64,000 bases of DNA from Klebsiella terrigena (GCF_006539725.1 NZ_BJNO01000021.1:35823-99822); one strand, 5' to 3'. Counted from the stretch's first letter, positions 47,187 through 55,928 are shown. Notes: generated by a model not told the origin, from the sequence alone. Numbers and translations: made by a program.

Positions 47187-48029
47187 ATGACGTCACCCGC
47201 GACGCTGCTGGCGAAAGGGCGGAGAAAGCTGAACGCCAGCCTGCCGCTTCAGACGCTGCTGCTGGTTCTGATGCTGCTGGCGATGTTTGGCCCGCTGCTG
47301 AATCTGCTTATCTGGACGGTGGCCGAAAGCTGGTTCTTTCCCCACAGCCTGCCCAGCCAGTGGGGGCTGAAATACTGGTATCAGGTGTTCAGCCCCTATA
47401 GCGATGTTTCGGGCTCTCTGCTGACCAGCGTGCTGATTGCCGTGCTGTCGGTGCTGGTGTGCCTGCTGGTTTCGATCCCCGCCGGCTATGCGTTATCGCG
47501 GCGAGGGATGCCGCTGCGGGTGGGCTTTATGCTGCTGTTTCTTATTCCGCAGGCGTTCCCTAACCTGACGGTATATATGAATATTGCCCGGCTTTTCTAT
47601 CAGTGGGGGCTCAACGGCACCGTGGCCGGCGTGGTGCTGGTGCACAGCGTGCACGGGCTGATGTATTCGGTATGGATCTGCGTGGCGGCGTTCTCGGCGG
47701 TCGATCCGCTGCTGGCAAGAGCGTCGCGCAATCTGGGGGCCGGGGCGGTGTATACGTTTTGGCATATCGTTTTGCCCCAGGCATCGCCGGGGATTATTGC
47801 CGCCAGTATTTTTGTCTTTCTGGAGTCGCTGGACGAGTTCACCGGCACCTTTTTTGTCGGCGCGCCGGATATCACCACGCTGCCGCTGCTGCTCTACAAC
47901 GCCAGCATGTCGGGAAACTATCAGGTATCGTCTATTACCGCGCTGATTTTATTACTGCCGTCGCTGCTGTTTATGCTGGTTATTCATAAATTTATGCGCC
48001 CGGAAATGCTGGCGAAAATGGGCAAATAG
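47187..48029 (+). CDS. ABC importer permease 2
   Basis: A 280-residue inner-membrane permease with about six helices and the EAA loop SAVDPLLARASRNLGAGAVYTFWHIVLPQASPGII (about 177-211). I chose ATG 47187 because a perfect AAGGAGG ribosome site lies 5 bases upstream. ATG 47172, overlapping the previous stop, is an alternative and adds five residues. It resembles PotC/PhnV-like permeases. Last gene of the importer operon, followed by a strong bidirectional terminator. Confidence 0.87.
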   Translation: MTSPATLLAKGRRKLNASLPLQTLLLVLMLLAMFGPLLNLLIWTVAESWFFPHSLPSQWGLKYWYQVFSPYSDVSGSLLTSVLIAVLSVLVCLLVSIPAGYALSRRGMPLRVGFMLLFLIPQAFPNLTVYMNIARLFYQWGLNGTVAGVVLVHSVHGLMYSVWICVAAFSAVDPLLARASRNLGAGAVYTFWHIVLPQASPGIIAASIFVFLESLDEFTGTFFVGAPDITTLPLLLYNASMSGNYQVSSITALILLLPSLLFMLVIHKFMRPEMLAKMGK

Positions 48030-48047
48030 CGCTCAGGCTACCCGCCA

Positions 48048-48080
48048 GTAAAAACGCTTCCCGGTGGGAAGCGTTTTTAC
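48048..48080. terminator. Bidirectional terminator between permease 2 and yjcB
   Basis: A perfect 15-bp stem (GTAAAAACGCTTCCC / GGGAAGCGTTTTTAC, GGT loop) with A-run and T-run flanks. It serves both convergent genes. Confidence 0.93.
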
Positions 48081-48082
48081 TA

Positions 48083-48364
48083 TCAGGTCATCATCATCGG
48101 CCACTCTGGCGGCGTCTGGCTCATCACTTCAACCATGACGTCTTTAATGTTGCCCCAGATTTTGGCAACGTCGATCAGCGTGATGCCGAGCAGGCCGGTG
48201 GCAAACCAGCAGGCGGCGACCAGCCCCAGGCAGCTGCAGATGACCGCTAAGCCGGCATAGTCGCTTTTACGTAGCTGAATATTCATCGAGCTGGCTAAAA
48301 ACATCAGCACTGCGCTCACCAGCGGCCAGCGCAGGAGTATGACACTGGTAGTAATGGAAGCCAT
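48083..48364 (-). CDS. yjcB: Membrane protein YjcB
   Basis: A 93-residue inner-membrane protein with two or three hydrophobic stretches. It aligns with E. coli YjcB (also 93 residues) from SVILLRWPLVSAVLMFLASSMNIQLRKSDYAGLAVI to the C-terminal QTPPEWPMMMT. The function is unknown. In E. coli it also neighbours pdeC. The start MASITT at 48364 is preferred over MRIRL five codons upstream. Confidence 0.9.
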   Translation of the reverse strand: MASITTSVILLRWPLVSAVLMFLASSMNIQLRKSDYAGLAVICSCLGLVAACWFATGLLGITLIDVAKIWGNIKDVMVEVMSQTPPEWPMMMT

Positions 48365-48910
48365 TAACCTGATCCTCAAAGAAAGTCGGGGGCCTTTGAC
48401 AACCTGGCGAGACTAACGATGACGTGACGCTCTGGCTATCGACGGGCAAACAAACGTATAATGAAACAATGTTTCCGTTTCATTAGGATGTGTGAACTAT
48501 ATCACATTTGTTCTTTTATTCACCAGTCAAAAATTGCGTTTTTTATGTACTTATAAACCATTTTAATATTGTGGTTAATGGCGCGGTGCGCCATAGCCAT
48601 ACCCGCTATGATGCTGAAGCTAATGCATTAATACGATGGATTGTTTTTTTTGCCAGGCTTATATCTACGGGTTTTATTACCTGTTCGCGGTAATCATACG
48701 GATAAACCGAATCAGAAAGCGGTGCCGCTCTCATTATGTCGAGAATGTTTCTCGATTGTTCTATAAGTTAGTATTATTCATCATTATCAGCTGTGGGGTT
48801 TTTACCCTCAATAGCCGAATGCTAAATGACCGGGCGTTGTATAGGCGCAGGCATCTGCCATTGTGGACTTTTACCGTGATTAAGGCGTATCGCATGGATA
48901 AAAAGCGGAA
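48365..48910. other. AT-rich leader region yjcB / pdeC (546 bp)
   Basis: Divergent intergenic DNA, AT-rich from about 48460 on, holding the promoters of yjcB and pdeC. A 92-codon open frame (48636-48914) overlaps the pdeC start by ATGA and is listed separately with low confidence. I see no known operator. Confidence 0.5.
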
Positions 48911-48914
48911 ATGA
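48636..48914 (+). CDS. Possible small membrane protein overlapping pdeC start
   Basis: 92 codons from ATG to a TGA that overlaps the pdeC ATG (ATGA at 48911-48914). The translation has one or two hydrophobic segments (YIYGFYYLFAVIIRI, LFYKLVLFIIISCGVFTL) between basic residues. No ribosome site is evident before ATG 48636, and I recognise no family. The coupling geometry is what makes it worth noting. It may be only leader sequence. Confidence 0.2.
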   Translation: MDCFFCQAYIYGFYYLFAVIIRINRIRKRCRSHYVENVSRLFYKLVLFIIISCGVFTLNSRMLNDRALYRRRHLPLWTFTVIKAYRMDKKRK

Positions 48915-50515
48915 GTCGTAGCGCGCCGCATAAGGCGTTGAGAATATTAGGTATTACCCTAGTTATCCTGCTGCCAGTGGTGCTGGCATCGTGGCTTGCC
49001 CAACACCGGGCCAGGGTGGAAACTGACGACCAGCTCCGCGCGTTTTCTCAACTGGCGCTGCAGAAAACCGAAATGGTGATTCATGAGGTCGAGCAGGCGC
49101 GTAAAAAGGCCATGCAATATCAAGGGATAATATGTTCGCCGCAGCACCAGCGATATATGCTGGATATTGTTCGCAGCCTGCTTTACGTCGAAGATTTAAT
49201 CTATGCGGAAGGCGCTGATTTCTTTTGCTCAACCGTCGTTCATCCCGATACGGTCTGGCATGTTGAGACGGCTAATTATATAAAAAAGCCGGATGTCGCC
49301 ATCTATTACTATCGCGATACGCCGTTCTATCCCGGTTTTGCCATGACCTATATGCAGCGCGGTCACTATGTCGCGGTTATTAATCCGCTTTCCTATAGTG
49401 CGTTAATATCCAGCGATAGAGATTTAGCCTACGGCCTGTTCGATACCAAAACGAATCAGTTCTTCTCCGTCAGCAAAAATACCAACGCCGCGGCGTTACG
49501 TCCGCTGATCCGCAGCGAAGACACATTTTTCCAGCAGGATCGCCGGGTATACACCGTTGCCCATTCGGCGAACCGCCCAATCGCGGTGATCATGTCCACC
49601 TCGCGCGTTGGCTATTATCAAAATCTATATGACCAGAGCATGCTTACTCTGCCGCTGGGCCTGATTGGTAGCGGGATGATGTTAATGCTGTGGCTACGAA
49701 CCCGGCGGCAGTATCACTCCCCGCGCAGCAGGCTGCAGCGCGCGCTGAGCCGTCGCCAGCTGTGCCTGCACTATCAGCCGATCGTCGATATTAAAAATAA
49801 CCGCTGCGTCGGGGCCGAAGCGCTGCTGCGCTGGCCCGGGTGCGATGGCCCGGTGATGAGTCCGGCGGAGTTCATTCCGCTGGCGGAGAACGAAGGGCTG
49901 ATTGCGCAGGTGACGGACTACGTCGTGGATGAGGTGTTTGCCGATCTGGGCGAATTCCTCGCCAGCCATCCGCAGCTGTACGTCGCGATTAACCTCTCAG
50001 CCACCGACTTCCACTCCGCGCGGCTGATTAGCCAAATTAGTGAAAAGGCGCAAAGCCACGCGGTATGCATCAACCAGATTAAAATCGAAGTGACCGAGCG
50101 TGGGTTTATTGACGTGCAGAAAACGACGCCGGTGATTCAGGCCTTTCGCGAGGCGGGATATGAAGTCGCCATCGATGATTTCGGCACCGGATACTCCAAC
50201 CTGCATAACCTCTCTTCGCTCAACGTCGACATTCTCAAGATCGATAAATCCTTTATCGATACGCTGACGACCCACGGCACCAGCCACACGATCGCCGAGC
50301 ATATTATTGAGATGGCGCGCAGCCTGCATCTGAAAACCGTGGCCGAGGGCGTCGAAACGCTGGACCAGGTGAAGTGGCTACAGAAGCGCGGCGTCCGCTA
50401 CTGCCAGGGCTGGCATTTTGCCAGGGCGATGCCGGTGCAGGAGTTTAAGCAGTGGCTGGTTAAGGCGCCAGCGCTGCTTAACGCCTGCGCGCAAACCCGT
50501 CAGGCGGAAATCTGA
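48911..50515 (+). CDS. pdeC: CSS-EAL cyclic-di-GMP phosphodiesterase PdeC (YjcC)
   Basis: A 534-residue inner-membrane enzyme. TM1 is at about 11-30. A periplasmic CSS domain with the redox cysteines C75 and C106 follows, then TM2 at about 238-258. A complete EAL domain (about 275-520) has EALLRW, NLSATDF, EVTERGF, DDFGTGYSN, KIDKSFI and EGVE, so it should hydrolyse c-di-GMP. Periplasmic disulfide state controls the E. coli homologue. The CSS triplet is CST here. Its 3' end overlaps the convergent soxS by 16 bases. Confidence 0.95.
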   Translation: MSRSAPHKALRILGITLVILLPVVLASWLAQHRARVETDDQLRAFSQLALQKTEMVIHEVEQARKKAMQYQGIICSPQHQRYMLDIVRSLLYVEDLIYAEGADFFCSTVVHPDTVWHVETANYIKKPDVAIYYYRDTPFYPGFAMTYMQRGHYVAVINPLSYSALISSDRDLAYGLFDTKTNQFFSVSKNTNAAALRPLIRSEDTFFQQDRRVYTVAHSANRPIAVIMSTSRVGYYQNLYDQSMLTLPLGLIGSGMMLMLWLRTRRQYHSPRSRLQRALSRRQLCLHYQPIVDIKNNRCVGAEALLRWPGCDGPVMSPAEFIPLAENEGLIAQVTDYVVDEVFADLGEFLASHPQLYVAINLSATDFHSARLISQISEKAQSHAVCINQIKIEVTERGFIDVQKTTPVIQAFREAGYEVAIDDFGTGYSNLHNLSSLNVDILKIDKSFIDTLTTHGTSHTIAEHIIEMARSLHLKTVAEGVETLDQVKWLQKRGVRYCQGWHFARAMPVQEFKQWLVKAPALLNACAQTRQAEI

Positions 50516-50829
50516 TGGCGATAGTCGCTGGGCGTGCGGTCATACTCCCGGCGGAACACCCGTGAAAACGTCTGCTGCGAGACGTAACCCAGATCCATCG
50601 CGATATCGAAAATCGGGCGCTGGGTGGTTCTGAGGGCTTCAGCGGCCAATAACAGCCGACGTTGGCGAATGTAATCACCCAGCGTCTGATGCGTAACGGC
50701 GCGGAACATCCGCTGGAGATACCACTTCGAGTACCCCGATTTTTTGGCGACTACATCAATGTTAAGTGGTTGATCGATATGTTCATCAATCCATTCAATA
50801 AGCGTTTGGATAATATCCTGATGGGACAT
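50500..50829 (-). CDS. soxS: Superoxide response activator SoxS
   Basis: A 109-residue AraC-family activator with two helix-turn-helix units (LNIDVVAKKSGYSKWYLQRMF and IFDIAMDLGYVSQQTFSRVFRREYDRTPSDYR). It is nearly identical to E. coli SoxS (107 residues), with an altered tail ending HQISA. It activates superoxide and drug resistance genes when SoxR is oxidised. It is divergent from soxR, with the SoxR operator between them. Confidence 0.97.
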   Translation of the reverse strand: MSHQDIIQTLIEWIDEHIDQPLNIDVVAKKSGYSKWYLQRMFRAVTHQTLGDYIRQRRLLLAAEALRTTQRPIFDIAMDLGYVSQQTFSRVFRREYDRTPSDYRHQISA

Positions 50830-50886
50830 AAAGCGGCCTCTCTCTCAATTCTCGATTCGTCGTTTTGTCTGCGGGCGAGTATAATT

Positions 50887-50904
50887 CCTCAAGTTAACTT
50901 GAGG
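50887..50904. promoter_or_regulatory. SoxR operator between soxS and soxR
   Basis: CCTCAAGTTAACTTGAGG is a perfect 18-bp palindrome, the SoxR box. It lies 57 bases from the soxS start and 11 bases from the soxR start. Confidence 0.96.
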
Positions 50905-50915
50905 TAAAGAGCTTT

Positions 50916-51374
50916 ATGGAAAAGAAATCACCCCGTATCAAAATGCTGTTGACCCCCGGCGAAGTGGCAAAACGTACCGGCGTTGCCGTCTCGGCGCTCC
51001 ATTTCTATGAAAGCAAAGGGCTGATTCACAGCCAGCGCAATCCGGGTAATCAGCGGCGCTACCGTCGTGACGTGCTGCGCGCGGTGGCGATTATCAAGAT
51101 TGCGCAGCGCATCGGCATTCCGCTGGCGACTATCGGCGACGCCTTTGGCGTGCTGCCAGAAGGCCACAACCTAAGCGCCAAAGAGTGGAAGCAGCTATCG
51201 TCGGTGTGGCGGGAAGAGCTGGACCGGCGCATTCATACGCTCACCGCGCTACGCGATCAGCTGGATGGCTGCATCGGCTGCGGCTGCCTGTCACGACGGG
51301 ACTGCCCGCTGCGTAACCCGGGAGACAAGCTGGGTGAAGAGGGGACCGGCGCGAGGCTGCTGGAGGATGATTAA
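50916..51374 (+). CDS. soxR: Redox-sensing activator SoxR
   Basis: A 152-residue MerR-family dimer. The winged helix-turn-helix ([27 protein letters not shown]) is followed by the dimerisation helix. The [2Fe-2S] cluster loop [12 protein letters not shown] has cysteines at 119, 122, 124 and 130, as in E. coli. Oxidation or nitrosylation of the cluster by redox-cycling agents activates soxS transcription. ATG 50916 follows GAGGTAAAGAG. Its 3' end lies next to the sRNA SraL, transcribed from the other strand. Confidence 0.97.
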   Translation: MEKKSPRIKMLLTPGEVAKRTGVAVSALHFYESKGLIHSQRNPGNQRRYRRDVLRAVAIIKIAQRIGIPLATIGDAFGVLPEGHNLSAKEWKQLSSVWREELDRRIHTLTALRDQLDGCIGCGCLSRRDCPLRNPGDKLGEEGTGARLLEDD

Positions 51375-51521
51375 AAAAACTAAAGCGCCACAACAGGGCG
51401 CTTTAGTTGTTTTCCGGTCTTTGTCTTTCGCTCTATCCCGCTGGTTCACAGGAGGGTTTCCCCCGACATCGGCTCCCCTCAGTATTGCGCAACAAGTTGA
51501 TGGAGGTTCCGGATTGCGCCG
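51371..51521 (-). ncRNA. sraL: Small RNA SraL (RyjA)
   Basis: On the minus strand, downstream of and pointing toward soxR, a strong terminator (stem AACTAAAGCGCC / GGCGCTTTAGTT, 51378-51408, then seven T toward 51371) ends a conserved non-coding stretch. This is the known place and terminator of SraL/RyjA, an RpoS-dependent sRNA of about 140 nt between soxR and the next gene. The 5' end at about 51521 is estimated from an A/T-rich -10-like element just upstream and is uncertain. The same hairpin may also terminate soxR. Confidence 0.75.
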
Positions 51522-51633
51522 ACACCTTAATTGTGGCACATCCCCTTAAATCCACCCGCTTATTTTGGCGAATTTTTCCCGTCATTCACCGCCAGTTCCT
51601 ATAGTTAATTTGAACAAACGACGGGAGAGACCC

Positions 51634-52302
51634 ATGCTGACGGTACATCACCTTAATCAATCGCGATCGCAGCGCGTGCTCTGGGCGCTGGAAGAGCTGC
51701 AGCTGCCCTATCAGATTGTCTGCTATCCGCGGCAGAAAAATATGCTGGCACCGCCGGAGTTAAAAAAAATTCACCCGCTGGGCAAATCTCCGGTCGTGGA
51801 GGACAACGGCTACGTGCTGGCGGAGTCCGGGGCGATCCTCGAATATCTGCAGGAAACCTACGATAGCACGCAGCAGCTGCGGCCGCAGGCGATGGCGGAC
51901 AGGCTGCAGTACCGCTTTTGGCTGCACTATGCCGAAGGCTCGCTGATGCCCCTGATGCTGATGAAGCTGGTCTTTTCCAGCCTCGGCAAGGCCCCGGTGC
52001 CGTTCGGCATGCGCACGCTGGGCGGCGCGCTGGGGAAGGGGATGCAGAAGGCCTGGCTGGACCGGCAGATTGCGACCCACGCCGGCTTTATCGAAGATCA
52101 CCTCTCCCGATGGCCGTGGTTTGCGGGCGAAAACCTGAGCATGGCCGATATCCAGATGAGCTTTCCGCTGCTGGCGCTGCAGTCGCGTGGCGGAATTGAC
52201 GGGCTTGCGCACATCGCCCGCTGGACGCAGCGTATCGAGCAGCGTCCGGCCTGGCAGCGCGCCATTGAGCGCGGTGGCCCCTTTACGCTACCGGGTGCCT
52301 GA
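51634..52302 (+). CDS. Glutathione S-transferase family protein
   Basis: A 222-residue cytosolic protein with a thioredoxin-like N-terminal domain (LTVHHLNQSRSQRVLWALEELQLPYQIV; SPVVEDNGYVLAESGAILEYL) and an all-helical C-terminal domain (about 90-215, GENLSMADIQMSFPLL). The catalytic residue is probably Ser in NQSRSQR. It would conjugate or reduce electrophiles with glutathione. Proximity to soxRS suits oxidative-stress defence. ATG 51634 follows GGGAGAGACCC. The substrate is unknown. Confidence 0.88.
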   Translation: MLTVHHLNQSRSQRVLWALEELQLPYQIVCYPRQKNMLAPPELKKIHPLGKSPVVEDNGYVLAESGAILEYLQETYDSTQQLRPQAMADRLQYRFWLHYAEGSLMPLMLMKLVFSSLGKAPVPFGMRTLGGALGKGMQKAWLDRQIATHAGFIEDHLSRWPWFAGENLSMADIQMSFPLLALQSRGGIDGLAHIARWTQRIEQRPAWQRAIERGGPFTLPGA

Positions 52303-52375
52303 GGCATCACCTTTTACGATGGCCGAGGCGAATTGCTATCAGCGCAATACAAAAATGTTAGTAGATTGCGCATGG

Positions 52376-52391
52376 ACGATAACGTTTGCGC
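52376..52391. promoter_or_regulatory. Weak PurR-like site, distal
   Basis: ACGATAACGTTTGCGC keeps the central AACGTTTGC of the PurR box (ANGCAANCGNTTNCNT) but misses three consensus positions. Confidence 0.3.
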
Positions 52392-52565
52392 ATCGGCTGG
52401 TTATTTCCTGAACGTCATAAGCGAAATTTAGCGAAATGCGACAAACTTCAGTTGAAAAGGGCCATCTAAAGGCTGGATAATCGTTTGCCTTATTATTTTG
52501 CTCGCTATTTATCCTGCTAACAGGGGGTGAGTAAAGTAATTTTGACCACCGTATTGTATGCGCGG

Positions 52566-52581
52566 AGTTAAACGTTTGCTT
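52566..52581. promoter_or_regulatory. PurR-like box upstream of ghxP
   Basis: AGTTAAACGTTTGCTT matches the PurR consensus at all but two fixed positions and lies 117 bases before the start of a purine transporter. E. coli yjcD/ghxP belongs to the PurR regulon. Confidence 0.6.
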
Positions 52582-52697
52582 TTTTTGCAGCCCCCCTGGC
52601 GCTGCGATATATAGCACAAGGAGATCGCGTTGAACTGGCAGTGGATGGTCCACCACGCATACCGACGAATGATAAAAATTCTCAGGGGAAGTTTTCT

Positions 52698-54047
52698 ATG
52701 TCTACGCCTTCAGCGCGTACCGGCGGTTCATTAGACGCCTGGTTTAAAATTTCGGCTCGCGGCAGCTCCGTGCGTCAGGAAGTTCTTGCAGGTTTAACCA
52801 CTTTTCTCGCCATGGTGTACTCGGTAATCGTGGTACCGGGCATGCTGGGTAAAGCCGGGTTCCCACCGGCAGCGGTGTTTGTCTCCACCTGCCTGGTGGC
52901 GGGCGTGGGCTCTCTGGTGATGGGGCTGTGGGCCAACCTGCCGCTGGCAATCGGTTGTGCTATCTCGCTGACCGCCTTTACCGCCTTCAGCCTGGTGCTG
53001 GGACAGCAGATCAGCATCCCGGTTGCGCTGGGCGCCGTGTTCCTGATGGGCGTGCTGTTTACCATTATCTCCGCGACCGGCATTCGTAGCTGGATCTTAC
53101 GCAACCTGCCGCAGGGCGTTGCGCACGGCACCGGTATCGGTATCGGCCTGTTCCTGCTGCTGATCGCTGCCAACGGCGTGGGCCTGGTCATTAAGAACCC
53201 GCTGGATGGTCTGCCGGTGGCGCTGGGTAATTTCGACAGCTTCCCGGTGATTATGTCGCTGGTGGGGCTGGCGGTGATTATCGGCCTCGAAAAGCTGAAG
53301 GTGCCGGGTGGCATCCTGCTGACCATTATCGGCGTGTCGATCGTGGGCCTGATTTTCGACCCTAACGTTCACTTCTCCGGTATTTTTGCCATGCCGTCGC
53401 TGAGCGACGATAAAGGCAATTCGCTGATCGGCAGCCTGGATATTATCGGCGCGCTGAACCCGGTTGTTCTGCCGAGCGTGCTGGCGCTGGTGATGACGGC
53501 AGTATTTGATGCCACCGGTACCATCCGCGCGGTCGCGGGGCAGGCGAACCTGCTGGACAAAGACGGGCAGATTATCAACGGCGGTAAAGCGCTGACCACC
53601 GACTCCCTGAGCAGCGTCTTCTCCGGCCTGGTCGGTGCGGCGCCTGCGGCGGTGTATATCGAATCGGCTGCGGGTACCGCTGCCGGCGGTAAAACGGGCC
53701 TGACCGCGGTGACGGTTGGCGTGCTGTTCCTGCTGATCCTGTTCCTCTCTCCGCTCTCCTATCTGGTGCCCGCCTACGCCACCGCTCCGGCGCTGATGTA
53801 TGTCGGCCTGCTGATGCTGAGCAACGTGGCGAAGATTGATTTCAACGATTTTGTCGATGCGATGGCGGGGCTGATTACCGCGGTCTTTATCGTGCTGACC
53901 TGCAACATCGTTACCGGCATCATGATCGGCTTCGCGTCGCTGGTTATCGGACGCCTGGTCTCCGGGGAGTGGCGCAAGCTGAACCTCGGCACCGTGATCA
54001 TTGCTGCAGCGCTGGTTATCTTCTACGCCGGCGGCTGGGCAATTTAA
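52698..54047 (+). CDS. ghxP: Guanine/hypoxanthine permease GhxP (YjcD)
   Basis: A 449-residue inner-membrane protein of the AzgA-like NCS2 family with about 12-14 helices. It imports hypoxanthine and guanine with protons. It is nearly identical to E. coli GhxP ([77 protein letters not shown]). ATG 52698 matches the family start. Upstream in-frame sequence is leader. PurR-like box upstream, terminator downstream. Confidence 0.96.
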   Translation: MSTPSARTGGSLDAWFKISARGSSVRQEVLAGLTTFLAMVYSVIVVPGMLGKAGFPPAAVFVSTCLVAGVGSLVMGLWANLPLAIGCAISLTAFTAFSLVLGQQISIPVALGAVFLMGVLFTIISATGIRSWILRNLPQGVAHGTGIGIGLFLLLIAANGVGLVIKNPLDGLPVALGNFDSFPVIMSLVGLAVIIGLEKLKVPGGILLTIIGVSIVGLIFDPNVHFSGIFAMPSLSDDKGNSLIGSLDIIGALNPVVLPSVLALVMTAVFDATGTIRAVAGQANLLDKDGQIINGGKALTTDSLSSVFSGLVGAAPAAVYIESAAGTAAGGKTGLTAVTVGVLFLLILFLSPLSYLVPAYATAPALMYVGLLMLSNVAKIDFNDFVDAMAGLITAVFIVLTCNIVTGIMIGFASLVIGRLVSGEWRKLNLGTVIIAAALVIFYAGGWAI

Positions 54048-54064
54048 GCGATTTATGCTGACAG

Positions 54065-54095
54065 CGGGCGGCTCAGGCCGCCCGTTTAATTTTTA
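54065..54095 (+). terminator. Terminator after ghxP
   Basis: An 8-bp stem (CGGGCGGC / GCCGCCCG, TCAG loop) followed by TTTAATTTTT. Confidence 0.88.
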
Positions 54096-54195
54096 AGCCA
54101 CATCCTGTTTCCTTTTGCGTTAATCTGGGTAGCGTATCATTTCGAGACATGACGCCTCAGATGTAAAAAAAGAAAACGCAGCAAACAGGGAACAC

Positions 54196-55842
54196 ATGGA
54201 AATATTCTTTACCATACTCATCATGACCCTCGTGGTCTCTCTCTCCGGGGTGGTTACACGCGTACTGCCCTTTCAGGTTCCACTACCTTTAATCCAAATC
54301 GCCATCGGCGCGCTGTTAGCCTGGCCTACCTTCGGGCTGCACGTCGAATTCGACCCCGAGCTCTTCCTGGTCCTCTTTATTCCGCCGCTGCTTTTTGCCG
54401 ATGGCTGGAAGACGCCGACCCGCGAGTTCATTGAGCACGGGCGAGAGATTTTTGGCCTCGCGCTGGCGCTGGTGCTGGTGACGGTGGTGGGCATCGGCTA
54501 CCTCATCTACTGGATAGTCCCGGGCATTCCGCTGATCCCGGCCTTTGCGCTGGCGGCGGTTCTGTCGCCAACCGATGCGGTGGCGCTCTCCGGGATTGTC
54601 GGCGAAGGGCGGATCCCGAAAAAAATTATGGGGATACTGCAGGGCGAAGCGTTGATGAACGACGCCTCCGGCCTGGTCTCGCTGAAGTTTGCCGTCGCGG
54701 TGGCGATGGGCACGATGGTCTTTACCGTTGGCGGTGCGACCGTCGAGTTCTTCAAGGTGGCGATAGGCGGCATCCTCGCTGGTTTTGTCGTCAGCTGGCT
54801 CTACGGGCGCTCGATGCGCTTCCTCAGCCGCTGGGGTGGCGATGAGCCGGCAACGCAGATTGTGCTGCTGTTCCTGCTGCCGTTTGCTTCCTACCTGATC
54901 GCTGAACATATTGGTTTTTCCGGGATTCTGGCCGCGGTCGCGGCGGGGATGACCATCACCCGTTCAGGAGTGATGCGCACCGCGCCGCTGGCGATGCGCC
55001 TGCGCGCCAACAGCACCTGGGCGATGCTGGAGTTCGTGTTTAACGGCATGGTGTTCCTGCTGTTAGGCCTGCAGCTGCCGGATATTCTGTCGAGCTCGCT
55101 GGTGGCGGCGGAGGCGGATCCCAACGTCGAAACCTGGATGCTGTTTACCGATATAATCCTGATTTACGCCGCCCTGATGCTGGTCCGTTTTGGCTGGCTG
55201 TGGACGATGCGCAAGCTCAGCCAGCGCTTCCTGAAGAAGAAGCCGATGGAGTTTGGCTCCTGGACCACCCGCGAGCTGCTGATCTCCTCGGTGGCCGGGG
55301 TGCGCGGGGCGATTACCCTCGCCGGCGTGCTGTCGATACCGCTGCTGCTGCCGAGCGGCGACGTTTTCCCTGCGCGCTATGAGCTGGTGTTCCTTGCCGC
55401 CGGGGTCATCCTGTTCTCGCTGTTTGTCGGCGTGATTGCGCTACCGATCCTGCTGCGCCACATCGAGTCGACCGACCATGTCCAGCAGCGTAAAGAGGAG
55501 CGCCTGGCGCGCGCCGCAACCGCGGACGTGGCGATCGTGGCGATTCAAAAAATGGAGGAGCGGCTGGCGGCGGATACCAAAGAGAATATCGATAACCAGC
55601 TGCTGACGGAGGTCAGCTCGCGGGTGATCGGTAACCTGCGCCGGCGGGTCGACGGGCGCAACGACGTGGAAACCTCCATCCTCGAAGAGCAGCTTGAGCG
55701 CCGCTTCCGCCTGGCGGCGCTGCGTTCAGAGCGCGGTGAGCTATACCACCTGCGCGCCACCCGCCAGATCAGCAACGAGACGCTGCAGAAGCTGCTGCAC
55801 GACCTTGACCTGCTGGAAGCGCTGCTCATCGAAGATCAATAG
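54196..55842 (+). CDS. yjcE: Putative Na+/H+ antiporter YjcE
   Basis: A 548-residue protein of the CPA1 sodium/proton exchanger family with about 12 helices and a cytoplasmic, charged C-terminal tail (about 420-548). The family ion-binding motif appears in LSPTDAVALSGI and GEALMNDASGLV. It follows E. coli YjcE closely at the same length. It probably exports Na+ or K+ in exchange for H+. The ribosome site is AGGGAACAC before ATG 54196. It converges with the CidR-like gene. Confidence 0.95.
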   Translation: MEIFFTILIMTLVVSLSGVVTRVLPFQVPLPLIQIAIGALLAWPTFGLHVEFDPELFLVLFIPPLLFADGWKTPTREFIEHGREIFGLALALVLVTVVGIGYLIYWIVPGIPLIPAFALAAVLSPTDAVALSGIVGEGRIPKKIMGILQGEALMNDASGLVSLKFAVAVAMGTMVFTVGGATVEFFKVAIGGILAGFVVSWLYGRSMRFLSRWGGDEPATQIVLLFLLPFASYLIAEHIGFSGILAAVAAGMTITRSGVMRTAPLAMRLRANSTWAMLEFVFNGMVFLLLGLQLPDILSSSLVAAEADPNVETWMLFTDIILIYAALMLVRFGWLWTMRKLSQRFLKKKPMEFGSWTTRELLISSVAGVRGAITLAGVLSIPLLLPSGDVFPARYELVFLAAGVILFSLFVGVIALPILLRHIESTDHVQQRKEERLARAATADVAIVAIQKMEERLAADTKENIDNQLLTEVSSRVIGNLRRRVDGRNDVETSILEEQLERRFRLAALRSERGELYHLRATRQISNETLQKLLHDLDLLEALLIEDQ

Positions 55843-55893
55843 CCGCCGCCGCTCCCCGCCGGGGAGCCGTGCGGCTGAGCTATCGACAGGGCT

Positions 55894-55927
55894 CGCCCGG
55901 ACCGGCGCAACGCGCCGCCTCCGGGCG
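55894..55927. terminator. GC-rich hairpin between yjcE and the LysR regulator
   Basis: Outer stem CGCCCGGA (55894-55901) / TCCGGGCG (55920-55927), inner stem GGCGC/GCGCC around AAC. No T tract. It is REP-like in look and sits at the convergent 3' ends. A shorter GCTCCCC/GGGGAGC hairpin lies at 55851-55867. Confidence 0.5.
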
Positions 55928-55928
55928 C

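Larger units (their letters stand above)
52303..52697. other. Leader region of ghxP (395 bp, no gene)
   Basis: Contains two PurR-like sites (52376-52391 and 52566-52581) and AT-rich promoter sequence. No coding sequence is supported. Confidence 0.55.
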
